From Galbula dea (taxonomy: Eukaryota; Chordata; Aves; Piciformes; Galbulidae): a DNA stretch of 64,000 bases. Location of the stretch: the NCBI GenBank assembly GCA_013399015.1, contig VWZX01006702.1, positions 62,001 through 126,000 on the forward strand, in the 5' to 3' direction. Below the pieces are notes generated by a model, which was not told the DNA's origin, did no database searches, and saw only the letters and a list, made by a program, of their open reading frames with translations. This document shows positions 48,131 to 59,597 of this stretch, one piece after another (within the stretch, counting starts at the first letter, position 1; every line of letters begins with the position of its first letter). A program made the translations under genes and the position numbers.

Positions 48131-48720
48131 GTCTACTAACTACCTAAAAGATAAAACTGGTTTTATTTTATGTTTACTGCAAAAGAGCCATGCAACATCA
48201 AGCAGATTATGATGAGGCTGTTGGGACATAAGCAGTTGGTTGCTGCATCTGGCATTAGCTTGGGAAGGCAGAATCACTGATCAGGATTTAATTTTCATTT
48301 CTTGTCCTAGTTTGCATTTCCTATTACTGTTTGTTGCATTTCAGCCCTGTGGGTTTGGGATCTGACTAAAAGCCAACTGAAAGCTCAAAACAGTAGAAGT
48401 CCAGAATTTCTTTGTTTCCTCCAAAAAGTCAAACAAAACCAGATACCCTCCCTCCTCCTCTTTCCCCTCACATACATAACCACGCAGAAATGTCTGCTCC
48501 TCAGGAAATAGGCATAAGTAATACAAAATCATGTATGTCTTATTTAAAGGAGACTCTGAACATAGCTTTTCCCTTGGTGACTCACAACAATAAAACAGAT
48601 GATGTTGGGAATATGTCACTCTAACAGAAAGAGAACTCCAGAAGAAAAAGGAGTGGCTGAAGCCCGAGCACCTCACAAGAATGGCTTTGAATCTTTGTGT
48701 CCATGTGGGAAGAGCTTCCT
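48131..48720. other. unique sequence, no gene seen
   Basis: Overlapping opposite-strand frames near 48,341-48,676 have no recognisable domain. Confidence 0.5.
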
Positions 48721-49024
48721 TAGAATCACAGAAATATTAAGGTTGGAAAAGACCCCTAAGATCTTCAAGTCCAACTGTAAACCTACCACCACTCTGTCCC
48801 TAAGTACCACACTTATACCTGGCACTTAGCCTTGTTAAACCTCATCCCACTGGCCTGCCCAGATCCCTCTGCAGAGCCTTCCTACCCTTAAGCAAATCAA
48901 CACTTCCTTCTAACCTGTTGTCATCTGCAAACTCACTGAGGGTGCACTCCATCCCCTCATGCAGATCACTGATAAAGATACTGAACAGGACTGGCCCCAA
49001 GACTAAGCCCTGGGGAACACCATC
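48721..49024 (-). mobile_element. internally deleted CR1: reverse transcriptase active-site region joined to 3' tail
   Basis: Positions 48,721 to about 48,835 are a reversed CR1 3' end (AGAATCACAGAAATATTAAG, GGTTGGAAAAGACCCCTAAG). From there to 49,024 the minus strand encodes reverse transcriptase palm sequence: VPQGLVLGPVLFSIFI at 49,018-48,971, then the catalytic FADD motif at 48,931-48,920 and KALQRDLGRPVG. A complete CR1 has several hundred bases of ORF2 between these parts, so an internal deletion is likely. The similarity stops abruptly at 49,024, just upstream of VPQG. The remnant is not functional. Confidence 0.9.
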
Positions 49025-49999
49025 TGCTTCCAAAAACAGGGAAAACCAGGGAATGAAACAACTTATTGCCCTCATCCTTCCAGGGTTTAATGAAATGGAG
49101 GAATTAGCAACACTATAGAATTGTAAGGAAAACCCCAACAAATGGATGAACTGGAGGTTCAGCATTCCTGTGCTCTGTAATTATTCTGTGACAAACTAAC
49201 AGCAGCTCACCTAGTCATAAGGAGTTTGATTTGGTGTCTGCAATAGAATTGGTCCCAATGGGAGAGGGTAGCCTAGTTTTACCTGGCTGTGTAATGAGAC
49301 ATCCTACTAGGAGAAATTGGCACAGGCTGACAGAGGCCCTTGACTGCTGTTTGAAATTGTTCAACTCTACAGTTTTTAAACAACTGACTGAATTTGCTAG
49401 TGTGAAGAAAGTCACAGTTCATATTCTTGCCTGATCCAAGAAGCACATTTGCTCCTTTCCATGTGCAACACCTGCACAGAAAGTGCACTTCACCTGCTTG
49501 AATATTCAAAACATGTAGTTTCATGCAAGACTATGAATTAAAACATGTCAGGGAGAGAGACCAGGTTTGAGAAATGAGGCTTTACTTCCTCCAGATCATA
49601 ATTATAGGGAACCAGTTTAGAACACCCAGATTATGCTATCAAGCAGCCTAATTTAAACAGTGCTCCATCCCCAAACAGTAAATAAGGTACATGTGGTGGG
49701 CATGAGTCATCATTCCTGCAACAGTGCCTGTGGAGCTCCCCGCTTTGCATGATTTACACATTAAAATGTAAATGAAAAATAGTTCTTATCGTAATTTGAA
49801 TTCATATGAAAGACATCATTTATAGACATTGGTTCAGAGCAGTCTCCTTCTCTGAGGTCACAGCCACCTGTTGGACTGCTGAGCTGTGGTGCAAGAGGAG
49901 GGAGGAAGAGGAAGCTTTAGCCATTTTTGGAAAATTGAGCCTGTAAATCAGTGTATACCCTCCTCTCTCGGGGCTGCTTTAGTCTTTGTCTTAGAGGGA
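49025..49999. other. unique sequence upstream of the CpG island
   Basis: No gene was recognised. The last 300 bases include a CpG-free but conserved-looking patch (49,735-49,830) with CTTTGCAT and the inverted pair TTTACA/TGTAAA, which resemble POU and forkhead sites. This could be a promoter-proximal element. The assignment is inference. Confidence 0.45.
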
Positions 50000-50727
50000 C
50001 AGGTTACGGTGTTGGAGCAGCAAGGGCATCCTGGCCACGCAGAAGTGCTTTCGAATCAGCCCTCAGTGTGGAGTCAGGAGAGCTCACCTTGCTCCCTCTG
50101 TGCACCTGTGTGTCTGCTGGAGCCACTCTCTCAAACAACCAGGCTTTGACCGCTGCAAGATGCATGCTTAGTCCCGTGCCTAACCTGCTGCTGAACGCAC
50201 AGCCCCTGCCTAGCCTTGGCTATTTTAACTCGTAGTGAGACGTAGGACTCAAGCTCTTACGCTGTCACTAAGGAGAGGCTGGGGCTTTGCCAGCAGTGGT
50301 ACCAGGCTGATGCTTGCGTCACGCTGCTCCTAGGAGATGCTGTGCCAGTGCCTTCGCACACCCTGGTACACGTTGCCTTCCTGCTGGGCCGTGGCTCCTG
50401 CCAGCGCCCGTGGCTACTCCCTGGTACCCGAGGGGACACACGCGACCTTCGCCACAGCTGCCACGGCCTGGCTCCGGCCGGGATGGACAGACAGACGGAC
50501 AGGAGCAGAGGGGAGGGCTGCCTCTTTGGGCAACCGGCAGCTAGCTCTCTTATAATGCATTTTCGTACGGAATCGGAAGGAGACTAACGTTTTGGCTGAG
50601 GGTCTCCGGATGTGCAAGCCCCACCGGAGGCACTGAAGGACGGGGCACCCGGGAGGGCACTGATCCCTCCGATTAAAAGGTCCCCGGAGGGGATTGCTTC
50701 TTAACAGGCTGCTGAATGCTCCCAGAG

Positions 50728-50793
50728 TAATTTAAAATCACTGAAACACTATTTATTAATGTAATGCTCTTAAAATTGAATGTACACTTAATC
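50728..50793. promoter_or_regulatory. AT-rich block inside the CpG island
   Basis: About 66 bases without a single CpG and only about one quarter G+C interrupt the island, with GC-rich sequence immediately after. The block contains TAATTTAAAATCACT, ACTATTTATTAATGTAAT and TTAAAATTGAATGTAC, rich in homeobox-type TAAT and TTAA cores, plus a MEF2-like CTATTTATTA. It is neither a simple repeat nor a recognised transposon. A sharply bounded AT-rich core in a CpG island is typical of a conserved developmental regulatory element, but conservation could not be tested. Confidence 0.4.
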
Positions 50794-51733
50794 CTCGGCG
50801 CCCTCGTTAAGAGCGGGGTGGGGGAGCAGTGGAGTGCGGGGACGGGGAAGAGGCAGCGGAGGGCGCAGTGAGGTAGAGGGGCAGCGGGGAGGGGAGCGGC
50901 CCCGGGTCTCTGCCCCCCTTTGGCGCCGGCTGTTAGGAGCCGTGCAGGGGCCCGCGCATCGCTGCTGCCCGCTCCGGGCGAGCCCCTACGGAGAAAGCTC
51001 TGCCCGGAAAATCCGCCGTGCTCTCGCCTCTTGTCCCCCATGGGAGAAGCCGAGAAGCCAAGCTGCCTGCTTGCTAGTGACAAAAAACAACTTCAATGCG
51101 AAAAGAACTGGAGAGCGGCACCGCACTCCAGCCTCACCTGACCTGCGTCCCTCTGTTCCCTCACCCCGCGCCCCCTTCTGCAGGAGGGGGCGGGGGGAGC
51201 AGCCTCGGCGGGGCGGATAGTGCCGGCAGCGGGTGATGCCGTAGCTGTGAGCAGCGCTGCCTCTACTCTCCACCCCCCCAGGTTTTCCTGAGGTGAGCGG
51301 CCACGTCCTGACGGCTCTGCCTTTCCACGAGCCGGGGCAGAGCTCAGTCCACCAATATACCCACTCGAGCAGACCGCTCCGTGCCGCTTCGCAGCAGGGA
51401 AGGAGCGGCGGGGGCTCGGGCAGGGAACTTTGCGTGCAGGACAGCGGAGCCACGGCGTAGAAAGGAATCGTGGCGAGCTTCTCCTGCTTCATCTGCTGTA
51501 GAGGCAGTAGTGGAAGTAGGGGAGGCACCTGGACAGCCGGCCCCAGGTGGAGGGAAAGCAGCTGGTTGGAGCGGGGGCGGGAGGAGGAAAGGAGAAGGTG
51601 GAGAAGCAGGCGGGGACAAGAGAGGACGAGGGAGCTGCAGAGTGGGGAGATGGGGAAGGAAGGAGGTGGCACCGGCGCTTCGTTCTCCGGTTCGTGAAGC
51701 GAAGCATCGTGCTCTTCTGCTTGAGGTCGGCGG

Positions 51734-51808
51734 TGCTGCTGCAGCTGCTACCATCGTCGCCCCGAGCCCTGCTACTACTACTACTACTACTACTGCTGCT
51801 ACCGCTGC
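51734..51808 (+). repeat. CTG/CTA triplet repeat in the island
   Basis: Imperfect CTG units are followed by seven uninterrupted CTA units (51,772-51,792) and more CTG. Read as codons they would give a poly-Leu, poly-Thr or poly-Tyr run on the plus strand, or poly-Ser on the minus strand, depending on frame. I regard it as 5' untranslated or promoter sequence because no frame looks like a known protein. Confidence 0.85.
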
Positions 51809-52170
51809 CCCCGTCCGAGTTTTCCTTCGGGTCTTTGCCGTCCAACAGTTGGGAAAAGTGGCTGTGCCCCGAGAGCGACTTTAGCGCAAGGTTAGGGGTT
51901 GATGCGTATAGGGCGTGGGGTAGGGTGGGAGGTACCGGGATCGCGCTTCTCTCTTCGCTGCCAGGGCGCTACCTCAGGGGGAGACCAGCCGGTGCCGTGC
52001 TCCGGTTCACGGTAGCCTGCCCGGGGCAGAGCGGTTGGGCCCGGCCCGGCCATGGGTTTTGCGGCCGCCGCCGTGCCCCTGCATGGGAAACTTTGTGTGT
52101 GTGCCTGCCGGGGCGAGAGGAAGCCAAAGGCGCTTCGCAGGGAGCCGCGGGATGGCTGTCTTGTTTGTTT

Positions 52171-55100
52171 TCCCGTTATCTAGGCTGCTGGTGGTAGGTT
52201 TATTTTGTGTGTTTGGGTTTTGAATCAATATTTATTTACAGGACTCAGGTATTAATCACTCCTGGCTTGGAAAGCTCATTAGCGGTGACTTGTTTCCATG
52301 ACAACAGGACCCCTTGGAGTCTTCAGGGTTATCTCTTTGCCCGATTTAATTAATTTTCTTTTCGTACTAGTGTTGTGTTTTGTCACCGAGGACAAAAGGC
52401 AGGTAATAAAACCTGCCTGATCCTGTGGCTCATGTTCTGTGTTCCTCTAGTGCTCAGTTACTTCTCCAGCCTGAATTAAGGGACGGGACTAAGCAAGTAT
52501 GTGAGTTATAGAAGATTTCTTAGTTCTTGTTTTGCTGTCTTATCTCCTTCAGCTATAAAGCTGAGACTAAGACCTGTCGACTTGTCGTTCAAAGTACTCC
52601 TCAGACATGTTAGTACTGAAAAATGTGGTGTTTGTTATCATTTTACGTACGATTTAGTAGCACAGAGCCCTTTGAGAGGCATTGTGTTAAAGTCTCTGGG
52701 TTTACTGCTAGAGCAGAGCTGGGAATCGGTAGTGACTTGATGTGTAAGTTTGTCACCTTCTTGTGGTCTGACCTTGAAGGGTCTCTTTAACTTCTGTATA
52801 TGCCACTGTGCCTCAGCAAAAGGGAATGTTGCCCCCTGACACCTGTGAAGTGCTCTGAGCTAGCTGAGAAAAAACATGTCTTCTGAGATGGAATACTGTT
52901 AACACTAAATATATTGTTTTCTGTTAGGAGGAGTAAACATATCTTGTGCACCCCTTAATGATAGAGGTAAAAATCCTCTTTTGAACTTCAGTCTCTATTT
53001 ATCATAGCACAGTCAGGTTAGCTCTTCAAATGATGTGTGCTGCTGACATCAGTGATTATAATCCCATTTATGCTAAGTACCAGTCCTTGCTTTCCTGGGT
53101 TAACTTCATCAGTGAGGTAAAAACGTGAGTCTATAGCATTCTTTGTGGAAATATCTACTATGACAACGAGTATACACCCAGCAAGAAGATACAATAGTAA
53201 AGAATGAAGAGACTGTAAAATTGAATGACAATCTTGATCACTTGCCTTAGCATTGCAACCTGAGAGGGACTTAAATGCTTTTCTGGGATCAAGTGCACAC
53301 TTTTAACTTAACTGTGTGTCCAGTTAAACATCTGAAACTGTTCTGCTAGTTTTCATTTTACATTTTCATAGGCAGTGTTCTGTTGGGAAGCACTGGGAGT
53401 GTGTAAGAGACTTTTTAGAGTATACAGTTCTAAACCAAAATACCTGCCTGGGAGATCTTCAGTTGTGACCATTTGAGATGACAGTGGTTGTAAGCTATAA
53501 TAGTAGGGGAACTTCAGTAAGAAGTGTGCATCTTTCCTCTTTCTTGACATTCTCCTTTTATATGAATAAGCTACTATAAAATAGACTCTTCCTTACAGTG
53601 TGAAAGAGAGATCCCCAGGTCACCTCAGTTCAGCAAAGTGCTGGCACATATGCCTCATTCCACATGCATTAGTGTTCTCTAATATCAGTAGGCAAGTGAT
53701 GCTTTGAGCTTTTACTTAAGTACTCTAAAGAATCAAGGCTTGTGACCTTGGCTTTTGTGTTATGTTTTTTTTAGCAGCTTAGCAGCAAGTCATCTGTCTG
53801 AAAATGTTTCTTGGGAATTGAGGACTGTCACCATTAGCAGCCCTTAGTTATCAGTGAAGTAATTTTATGACAATCCAGTGAAGAGAAGGAAAGAAAAAGA
53901 CATGTTAGTCAGCATCTTGTCTTCTGTGGATGTCATAGGCTTAGATTTCCATACTTAACCACTTAATTTTTACTACTTAGTGATGTGTAGTCAATACAGG
54001 TAGAGAGAAAGTGAGCTAGGTTTTACTAAGTGCTTTGTGTTCATACAAAGCTCAGTCTTCTGTTACTGGTGATAGGAAGAATATCAGGATGTTCCAGATC
54101 AATTCTCAGACCCTATTTGCCATGAGAGAAGAAGCAAATTACATTTTTTTTCCCCTCTTTTTAAGGCTGATGACCAGGGCAGCAAGAAAGGTAATTCATA
54201 AGAAGCCTGTGTAACTTCTAGAATTATCTTTCAGAACAATTATCACTTTAGATTGCAAATATTATGCCAAAGTAATGTGGATATAATGTACACTGGGTTT
54301 CATAGACAAAAATGTTTTGAACTCTGGCCCTGTTGGTATTGTTCAAGCTCCTTGTTGCTTAAACTTTGGCACATGGAAATAAACAGTTTGTTTCTCTGGT
54401 GTGGGAAGTCCCTTAACTGGTTTGGTGAATAGGAAGCTAGAGCAGTATTCAGTGGCTGTGCTTGAGCTCCTTTTTCTGTTAGTAATCTACTCTGGACAGG
54501 TCACTTTCTCCTTCTATTTTATCTTTTCCCTAGTCATCCTTCCCCATTTATCATTTAATCTTGCTTATTTGGAGTGTAGAATTTTCAGTGTAGAGTCTTG
54601 TTCCGTGGGTAGGTTGTGCTCAGGCAGATCTCTGGTGGAGCAGCAAAAAGTTAATGCATTACAATAACAAGAAATAATAGCCAACATTTTTCCTGTATTG
54701 GTCACCATGGCCTTGGCATGATCAGTAGTTACTGTCTGAGAGGCAGGAAGATGGTGATGGAGGAGCTGCTTCTAAAGGTAGCTCCTTAAAATTCATTTTG
54801 CTAAATATATTTGAAGAGAACAGCTTTCAGAGAAGAAGTTCACAGAGGAAGGACTAGAGAGTAAATAGTGCCTGGTTCCTACTTTTCCTGAACATCTGTG
54901 TTTGCTGTCAGATGGAAAGTACTAGACTTCTGGATGTGAAAATAAGGCAATTACTAATTTAAACATGTTAGTGGCAAAGGGCTCAGCAAGGGCAGAAACC
55001 AGCACTCAAGGTCCAAAGTAGCATCTTGAATTGTATTTTTTTATTCTTCTTTTTCCGTATTTTTAGGAGGGAGAAAGACAGTTGAGTTTCCAGGTATACT

Positions 55101-55214
55101 ATTTGAGCTTATAAACCACACAGCTTCACTTGGCAGTGGGGAGCTTTAATTGTGTCCTTCATAAACTCCTATAAAATGTTTACACTTCAAAATCTGATGT
55201 ACTTGGTTCAGCTC
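52171..55214. other. intron-like AT-rich sequence, no exon recognised
   Basis: CpG-poor sequence follows the island. The first 250 bases are repeat-free and contain an RFX-like site at 52,292. Open frames at 52,501-52,740, 53,353-53,550 and 54,401-54,667 have no recognisable domain. Confidence 0.55.
52292..52305. promoter_or_regulatory. RFX X-box-like motif next to the CpG island
   Basis: GTTTCCATGACAAC fits the RFX pattern of two inverted half-sites spaced by two bases, with one imperfect half. It lies about 120 bases outside the island edge, where a promoter-proximal enhancer would be plausible. The role is inferred from the motif. Confidence 0.4.
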
Positions 55215-55255
55215 TGGTTTGTTGGTTTGGTTTGGTTGTTTTTTGTTTGGTTTCA
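55215..55255 (+). repeat. (GTTTG)n-type low-complexity tract
   Basis: A degenerate GGTTTG/GTTTT mixture without A or C. Similar in kind to the tract at 35.4 kb. Confidence 0.85.
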
Positions 55256-58200
55256 CTTTCCAAAATCACTCTGCTGATTGATACTGCTGCTTTCTGATAA
55301 ACTAGGCTTCCAGGCTGAGGCAGGGCTGTTTCCTGTGAGAGGTTTACAGATGAAAAACTGATTTTTGAAATGATCTCTTTTCTGTTACATGTGGTAGATT
55401 TGCTTCTGTCTTTCATCAAAACTCAGCTGGCAAAACTGAGATTAAACAGAGAATGTACTTTTGCATGCCAGTGGAAGGTGAAGTAAAACTCTTCTTCTGT
55501 TTTGGTCATTTAAATCATCTTAAAGATGAGACTCCTTAAATGTGAAGATGTAGAAAAGCTCCTTTCCCACCTTTCATTTACTTGCCACGTTCTTTGCTAA
55601 CTATGTACCATGATTTCAGAATGACTTAGAATTTTAAGGCCCAAATTTGCAACAAACCCCAAGCAATATTTTGTTTTGAGAAGAATGTCTTCTGGAGGGA
55701 AACCTCTCCAAGGTCTTTGAAATGCCTAATGTTCCACACCTGCAAGTTCACATGTCCAATCTCTCCAGTCAGTTGGGAAGTTTTGAACCTGGCTGTGTTG
55801 TTTTGTTTTTTTTTTTACTTAGAAAATACATTAGAAGAACCAACAGCTCAAACTACTTCCAAATTCAAGTTACTTCCAAATCTTGTTATTGCTCAAACCA
55901 GTAATGGAGTTGAGTAGTTGTAGAGCTTTGCCAGTGACTAGTTTGTACATCACTGCAACATAGATTGTAGGAGGTCTGAAAGGCAAAGTAACTCTTCCCT
56001 CTCCCAGTGTCTGAACATTGTGTGGCCTCCTGCAGGAGGGAATAGAATGCAGGAAAGTTTTTAGATGGATTTAAAGATTTAGGAAGAAATGAGACACTCA
56101 GTGAAGACAAGCATTACTAAATAATGACCCAGATACTAACTGGGTAGTGATGATAATAGTCACCAGAAGCCCAGCAAGAGCAGAAGCTAAATCACAGATG
56201 TTAGACTAGATCCAACCTGAGAGCAAGCAGTCTCCCTTACTGCTTCAGAAACACCGAACAAAAGGATTAGTTTCAAAGGCTGTGGAAACAAAGACAGCTG
56301 TGTGCTGGCCTCTGTAGATTCGGCAGGATTAAGTCTTCATTATCTCTGTGCCTTTGCCTCAATTGTAGAGAGTTCATCCAGTGGTGATGGGAAATATCAG
56401 TGGTGTAACTCTGACTGAGAGAAGCTGACCAGTGTCTGGAGAGAGAGGCAAAAAAGCCCAGGTGGCAAATGGTTTGTCTTTGCTATATTGTGCTCTGGAA
56501 CCTGGATAAGATCCAGGAGACTTCAGCTGTCTCTGCTCTCTGGAGAATCCTTGGATATCCAAGAACAGCAGAGTGCAGCCTCTGGAACAGTTCACATTTA
56601 AAGCACTGGAGGAAAAAGTGATTCAATATATTTTTTTTTTTTGTCCTTTCTTTCTGATAACTAGAAAAATGGAGGCAAATTTCTCTGCTGGCAGTTTGTA
56701 GGACAGAGGATAGCTTTGACTGGTCCCCCAAATCCAACTGTGCTGCTTGCCAGAATGTAAAGAAGGAACACCCCACCCCCAGGAAATCAAGACACAGCAG
56801 AAAAAAAACAGGTATGGCATATTCCCCCTTACAGCTCAGGACCCTCTGTTAGTATCCAGTGCCTCCAGAAAGGAGCCACTGAGTACTTAGGGTGAGTTCA
56901 GGTGGCATATTAACCCTAAGATGCTGCTTTTGAACTGCCTTTTGTGTTCAGCTGCCTTTGTGATCCAGCACTGCTTTTGTGGTAGGTCTGGTTTGCCTGG
57001 ACTGTTTCACTGACAGCTGTGCTGTGCACACAGGAGCTGATAGGTCTCCCTGGGTGGCTCTGCAGGGTAAAAACCCTGGTGTAGATTTGTGGTGTTCTCT
57101 GGGGACCTGGCAGGGAAACATCTCACCTCTGCATGTACAGCAGCCCCAGCCAAAGCCTGGCTGCTGCTTTGGAGTCTCTTGATTTGCAGGCTGACCTTCT
57201 CATACTGAAACTCAGCAGGCCCACCCAATTTTGTCCCCTGTGTGCCAGGCTGTCTGATCTTGCAGACAGGGAGTCTGTTCCTGCTCTATTTGGAGTCAAG
57301 GGCAGAATTGTCCCTGATTTCCATAGGAACAAGATGTGTTCCTAAACATACTTCAGTAGCTAGAAAGAAACTTCCTAATAAAGAATCAGACTATAACTTT
57401 ATACAAAACATGAAGCATTGTTCTAAGCTTCAAAGCTCTTAACCCTAACGTGCTTGCAGACCCAGGACTACAAACAACAAATCTCAGGGCATTCCTGCCA
57501 GGACTCTGGAGGTTTACCAGTTCTTATTCTGCTCTGAGAAACAACTGAGGCTTGATCATGTTACTGATAAAATCCTATTTATTCTAATGGACACTCTTCA
57601 GGCTCTTTAAATTGTATGGGGAAAGGAGTTCTGGAAGCAGTGAAGTGTGACATAATAGCTGTTACACAAAGGATTTCCTATGTCAAGCAGAAAAGGCAGT
57701 GGGATTTCAGTTTACCTATAGGAAAAAGAAGTCCTTTCCCACACTGATGTGGAGACTGTTGGAATTTACCCCAGAAAACCTGGGACTGCAGTTCAGGTCC
57801 TTTGAATTGGTGCACTTCAGTCAGAGCAGTTCCTAATTAAAACTTTTTTTTCTCCTCTATTCTGCCTCTCATCTTCTCCTTACTGCCTTTCCTGTGTTTC
57901 ACTTCACAGAGGAACCTTTTCAGTTGCAGGGTTCTTTTCTTGAATAGAAGCTGCAATGAAGTAGCTAGAGCCTGTTGGAAATAGGGGGTTCCAAAAAATG
58001 TTGCTCATGGATAGCTGCAGTTCTTCTGTATGAAGAACTTGACACTACCCAAAGGGAAGGAGAAGTTGAGCATTTGTGGGTGGAAAGGGAACATCATGAG
58101 AGAATGGTCTTCACTGCTATTTTGTGGGGGGGGAACCAAAATGAGGACTTTCATTCTTCTAAATCCCATGTTGTCAGTGACAGCAGCAGTTAAATTCCCC

Positions 58201-58474
58201 TTATGGATAAATATGTGGTGCAGGAGCCCTGGCCTGAAGAAAGCATTGATTGCCTATCTGGCTTCTTGAGAGAGTTGCTCCCTGACAGATTGGGCTAGAA
58301 TTGAAAAGTCATGAGAGAAATGCAACTGTCAGTGGCTGCAGGCTGTTCAGAAGGGGCAGGTGAGGAAGGAGCAGTGGAGGCATTGCCCTTTATGTCAAGA
58401 AATGGATTGAGTGTGAAGAGCTGTCTCTGGACAATATTGGGGGCCCATAAGAAAGAAGGAGGCAGTTTTTTTAG
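55256..58474. other. unique intron-like sequence, no gene seen
   Basis: Nothing is recognisable except short T runs (55,806-55,818 and 56,631-56,642). Overlapping frames around 56,374-56,820 and 57,007-57,345 lie on opposite strands and look random. Confidence 0.55.
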
Positions 58475-58755
58475 CAGGGCCTGTAGTGACAGGAGAAAGG
58501 AGAATGGTTTTTAATGGTTTTAAATTGGAAGGGTAGCTTTAGACTAGATAGAAGGAAGACATTTTCCCCAGTAAGGATGGTGAAGCCCTGAAACAGAGAG
58601 GTGGTGGATGCCCCATCCCTGGAATCATTCCAGATCAGGTTGTTGGGAGCTCTGACAGACCTGGTCTAGTTAAAGATGTCCCTGCTCACTGCAGGGGGAG
58701 GGTTAGACTAGATGACCTTGAAAGGTCCCTTCCCACCCAAACCAATCTGTGATCC
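58475..58755 (+). mobile_element. CR1 LINE 3' fragment, diverged
   Basis: GACTAGATAGAAGGAAGACA, GTGGTGGATGCCCCATCCCT, CATTCCAGATCAGGTTG, TTAGACTAGATGACCTTGA and GGTCCCTTCCCACCCAAACC follow the CR1 order in plus orientation. The GGATGCCCCATCCCTGGAAT variant sets it apart from the other copies. It is 5'-truncated. Confidence 0.92.
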
Positions 58756-59463
58756 TAAATTAGTGAGTGGCTGTTCTCAGTAATGAAACCATTTGTATGA
58801 AGCAACTTCAGTATAATCATGCTTGTTGGTTTTGGGTTGTTTTCTTTTTGATTGTGTGGAGTTCTAAGAGTGATTCCTTGTGACCCTGTTGTAGAGGGTT
58901 GGGACATGGCAGCATTTCCTGGGTTGAAGTTATTGCTGAATTTTCACTTTCAGAAGTGCTATTGGCAGGGTTTAGAAATCTGAATTGGAGCCAGAAAATA
59001 AACAAGGCCTGAAGCCAGCTCTGCATGGAGATTCTATACACACAACTTGGAGACTGTTAATTATTGCTTTGTTTTGCAGCCTCTTTTCTCTGTGTTTGGG
59101 CAAATCTGTGAATTCCTAGGTGGAGTCATGCAGGAGCTGTGGAACTGGCTGCAGAGATCACTCTAGTGCAGGGACATCAGTGGCACATCCTGTCCTCCAG
59201 CCCTTCAAGGACTGCTGACAAATGGAAAGGCTCCTGTGGGCTTGGTGCTCTTCTGCTTCTAACCTGTGATCTGTGACAGTTGTTGCTGAGAGAGCAGCAG
59301 GGTGTAAAATCACCAGCAGCAACTTTGCTGCAGAGATCAGGTTCAGTCACCCCTAACTTCTTCCCTTTTCTGTTCCCTTTGGTTTTGTTTGAGGTGGGCT
59401 TCACTGTTCATCTCTTGACCTAGTATCAGTCAGAAGCAGCTCCTTTGGAACTCTAGAGCTTTA
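58756..59463. other. unique sequence, no gene seen
   Basis: A short GTTGGTTTTGGGTTG tract occurs near 58,825. No domain or repeat otherwise. Confidence 0.5.
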
Positions 59464-59590
59464 GGATCATAGAATGGTTTGGGTTGGAAGATACCTTTTA
59501 AAGGTCATCTAGTCCAACTCCCCTGCAGTGAGCAGGGGCATCTCCAACTACATCAGGTTGCTCAGAGCCCCATCTAACCTGATCTGGAAT
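59464..59590 (-). mobile_element. CR1 LINE 3' end, head-to-head with the next copy
   Basis: GGATCATAGAATGGTTTGGG, TTGGAAGATACCTTTTAAAG, TCATCTAGTCCAACTCCCC and CCCCATCTAACCTGATCTGG form a reversed CR1 3' end of about 127 bp. Its truncated 5' end lies within about ten bases of the 5' end of the plus-oriented CR1 that follows. Confidence 0.92.
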
Positions 59591-59597
59591 AGTTGTT

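Larger units (their letters stand above)
50000..52170. promoter_or_regulatory. CpG island, probable promoter and first exon
   Basis: CpG dinucleotides become frequent near 50,000, are dense from about 50,300 to 52,130 and drop away by 52,170. There is no comparable segment elsewhere in the window. GC boxes (GGGCGG-type) occur near 51,187, 51,210 and 51,575, and GCGTCAC near 50,315 resembles a CREB/ATF half-site. Splice donor-like sequences exist on the plus strand (GAG|GTGAGC at 51,293 and AAG|GTTAGG at 51,891) and on the minus strand (CAG|GTGAGG at 51,137 and AAG|GTGAGC at 50,087), so direction is undecided. Several long open frames lie on both strands, as expected in GC-rich DNA, and none resembles a protein that I know. 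It most likely marks the 5' end of a large-intron gene or a divergent promoter. Confidence 0.88.

Noticed and set aside
50986..51672. 228-codon minus-strand open frame over the CpG island
   Set aside because: It is composed mainly of P, S, L, R and G, overlaps other long frames on both strands, and contains no recognisable domain. GC-rich DNA has few stop codons, so long chance frames are expected.
51489..51845. Minus-strand frame with a poly-Ser run
   Set aside because: The serine run is the reverse reading of the same triplet repeat, the frame starts from TTG, and no domain is visible.
51547..52197. 216-codon plus-strand open frame with a poly-Leu run
   Set aside because: The leucine run comes from the CTG/CTA triplet repeat. 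The surrounding protein matches nothing known, and the frame runs across a plausible splice donor at 51,891. Untranslated first-exon sequence is more likely, although a short upstream coding segment cannot be excluded.
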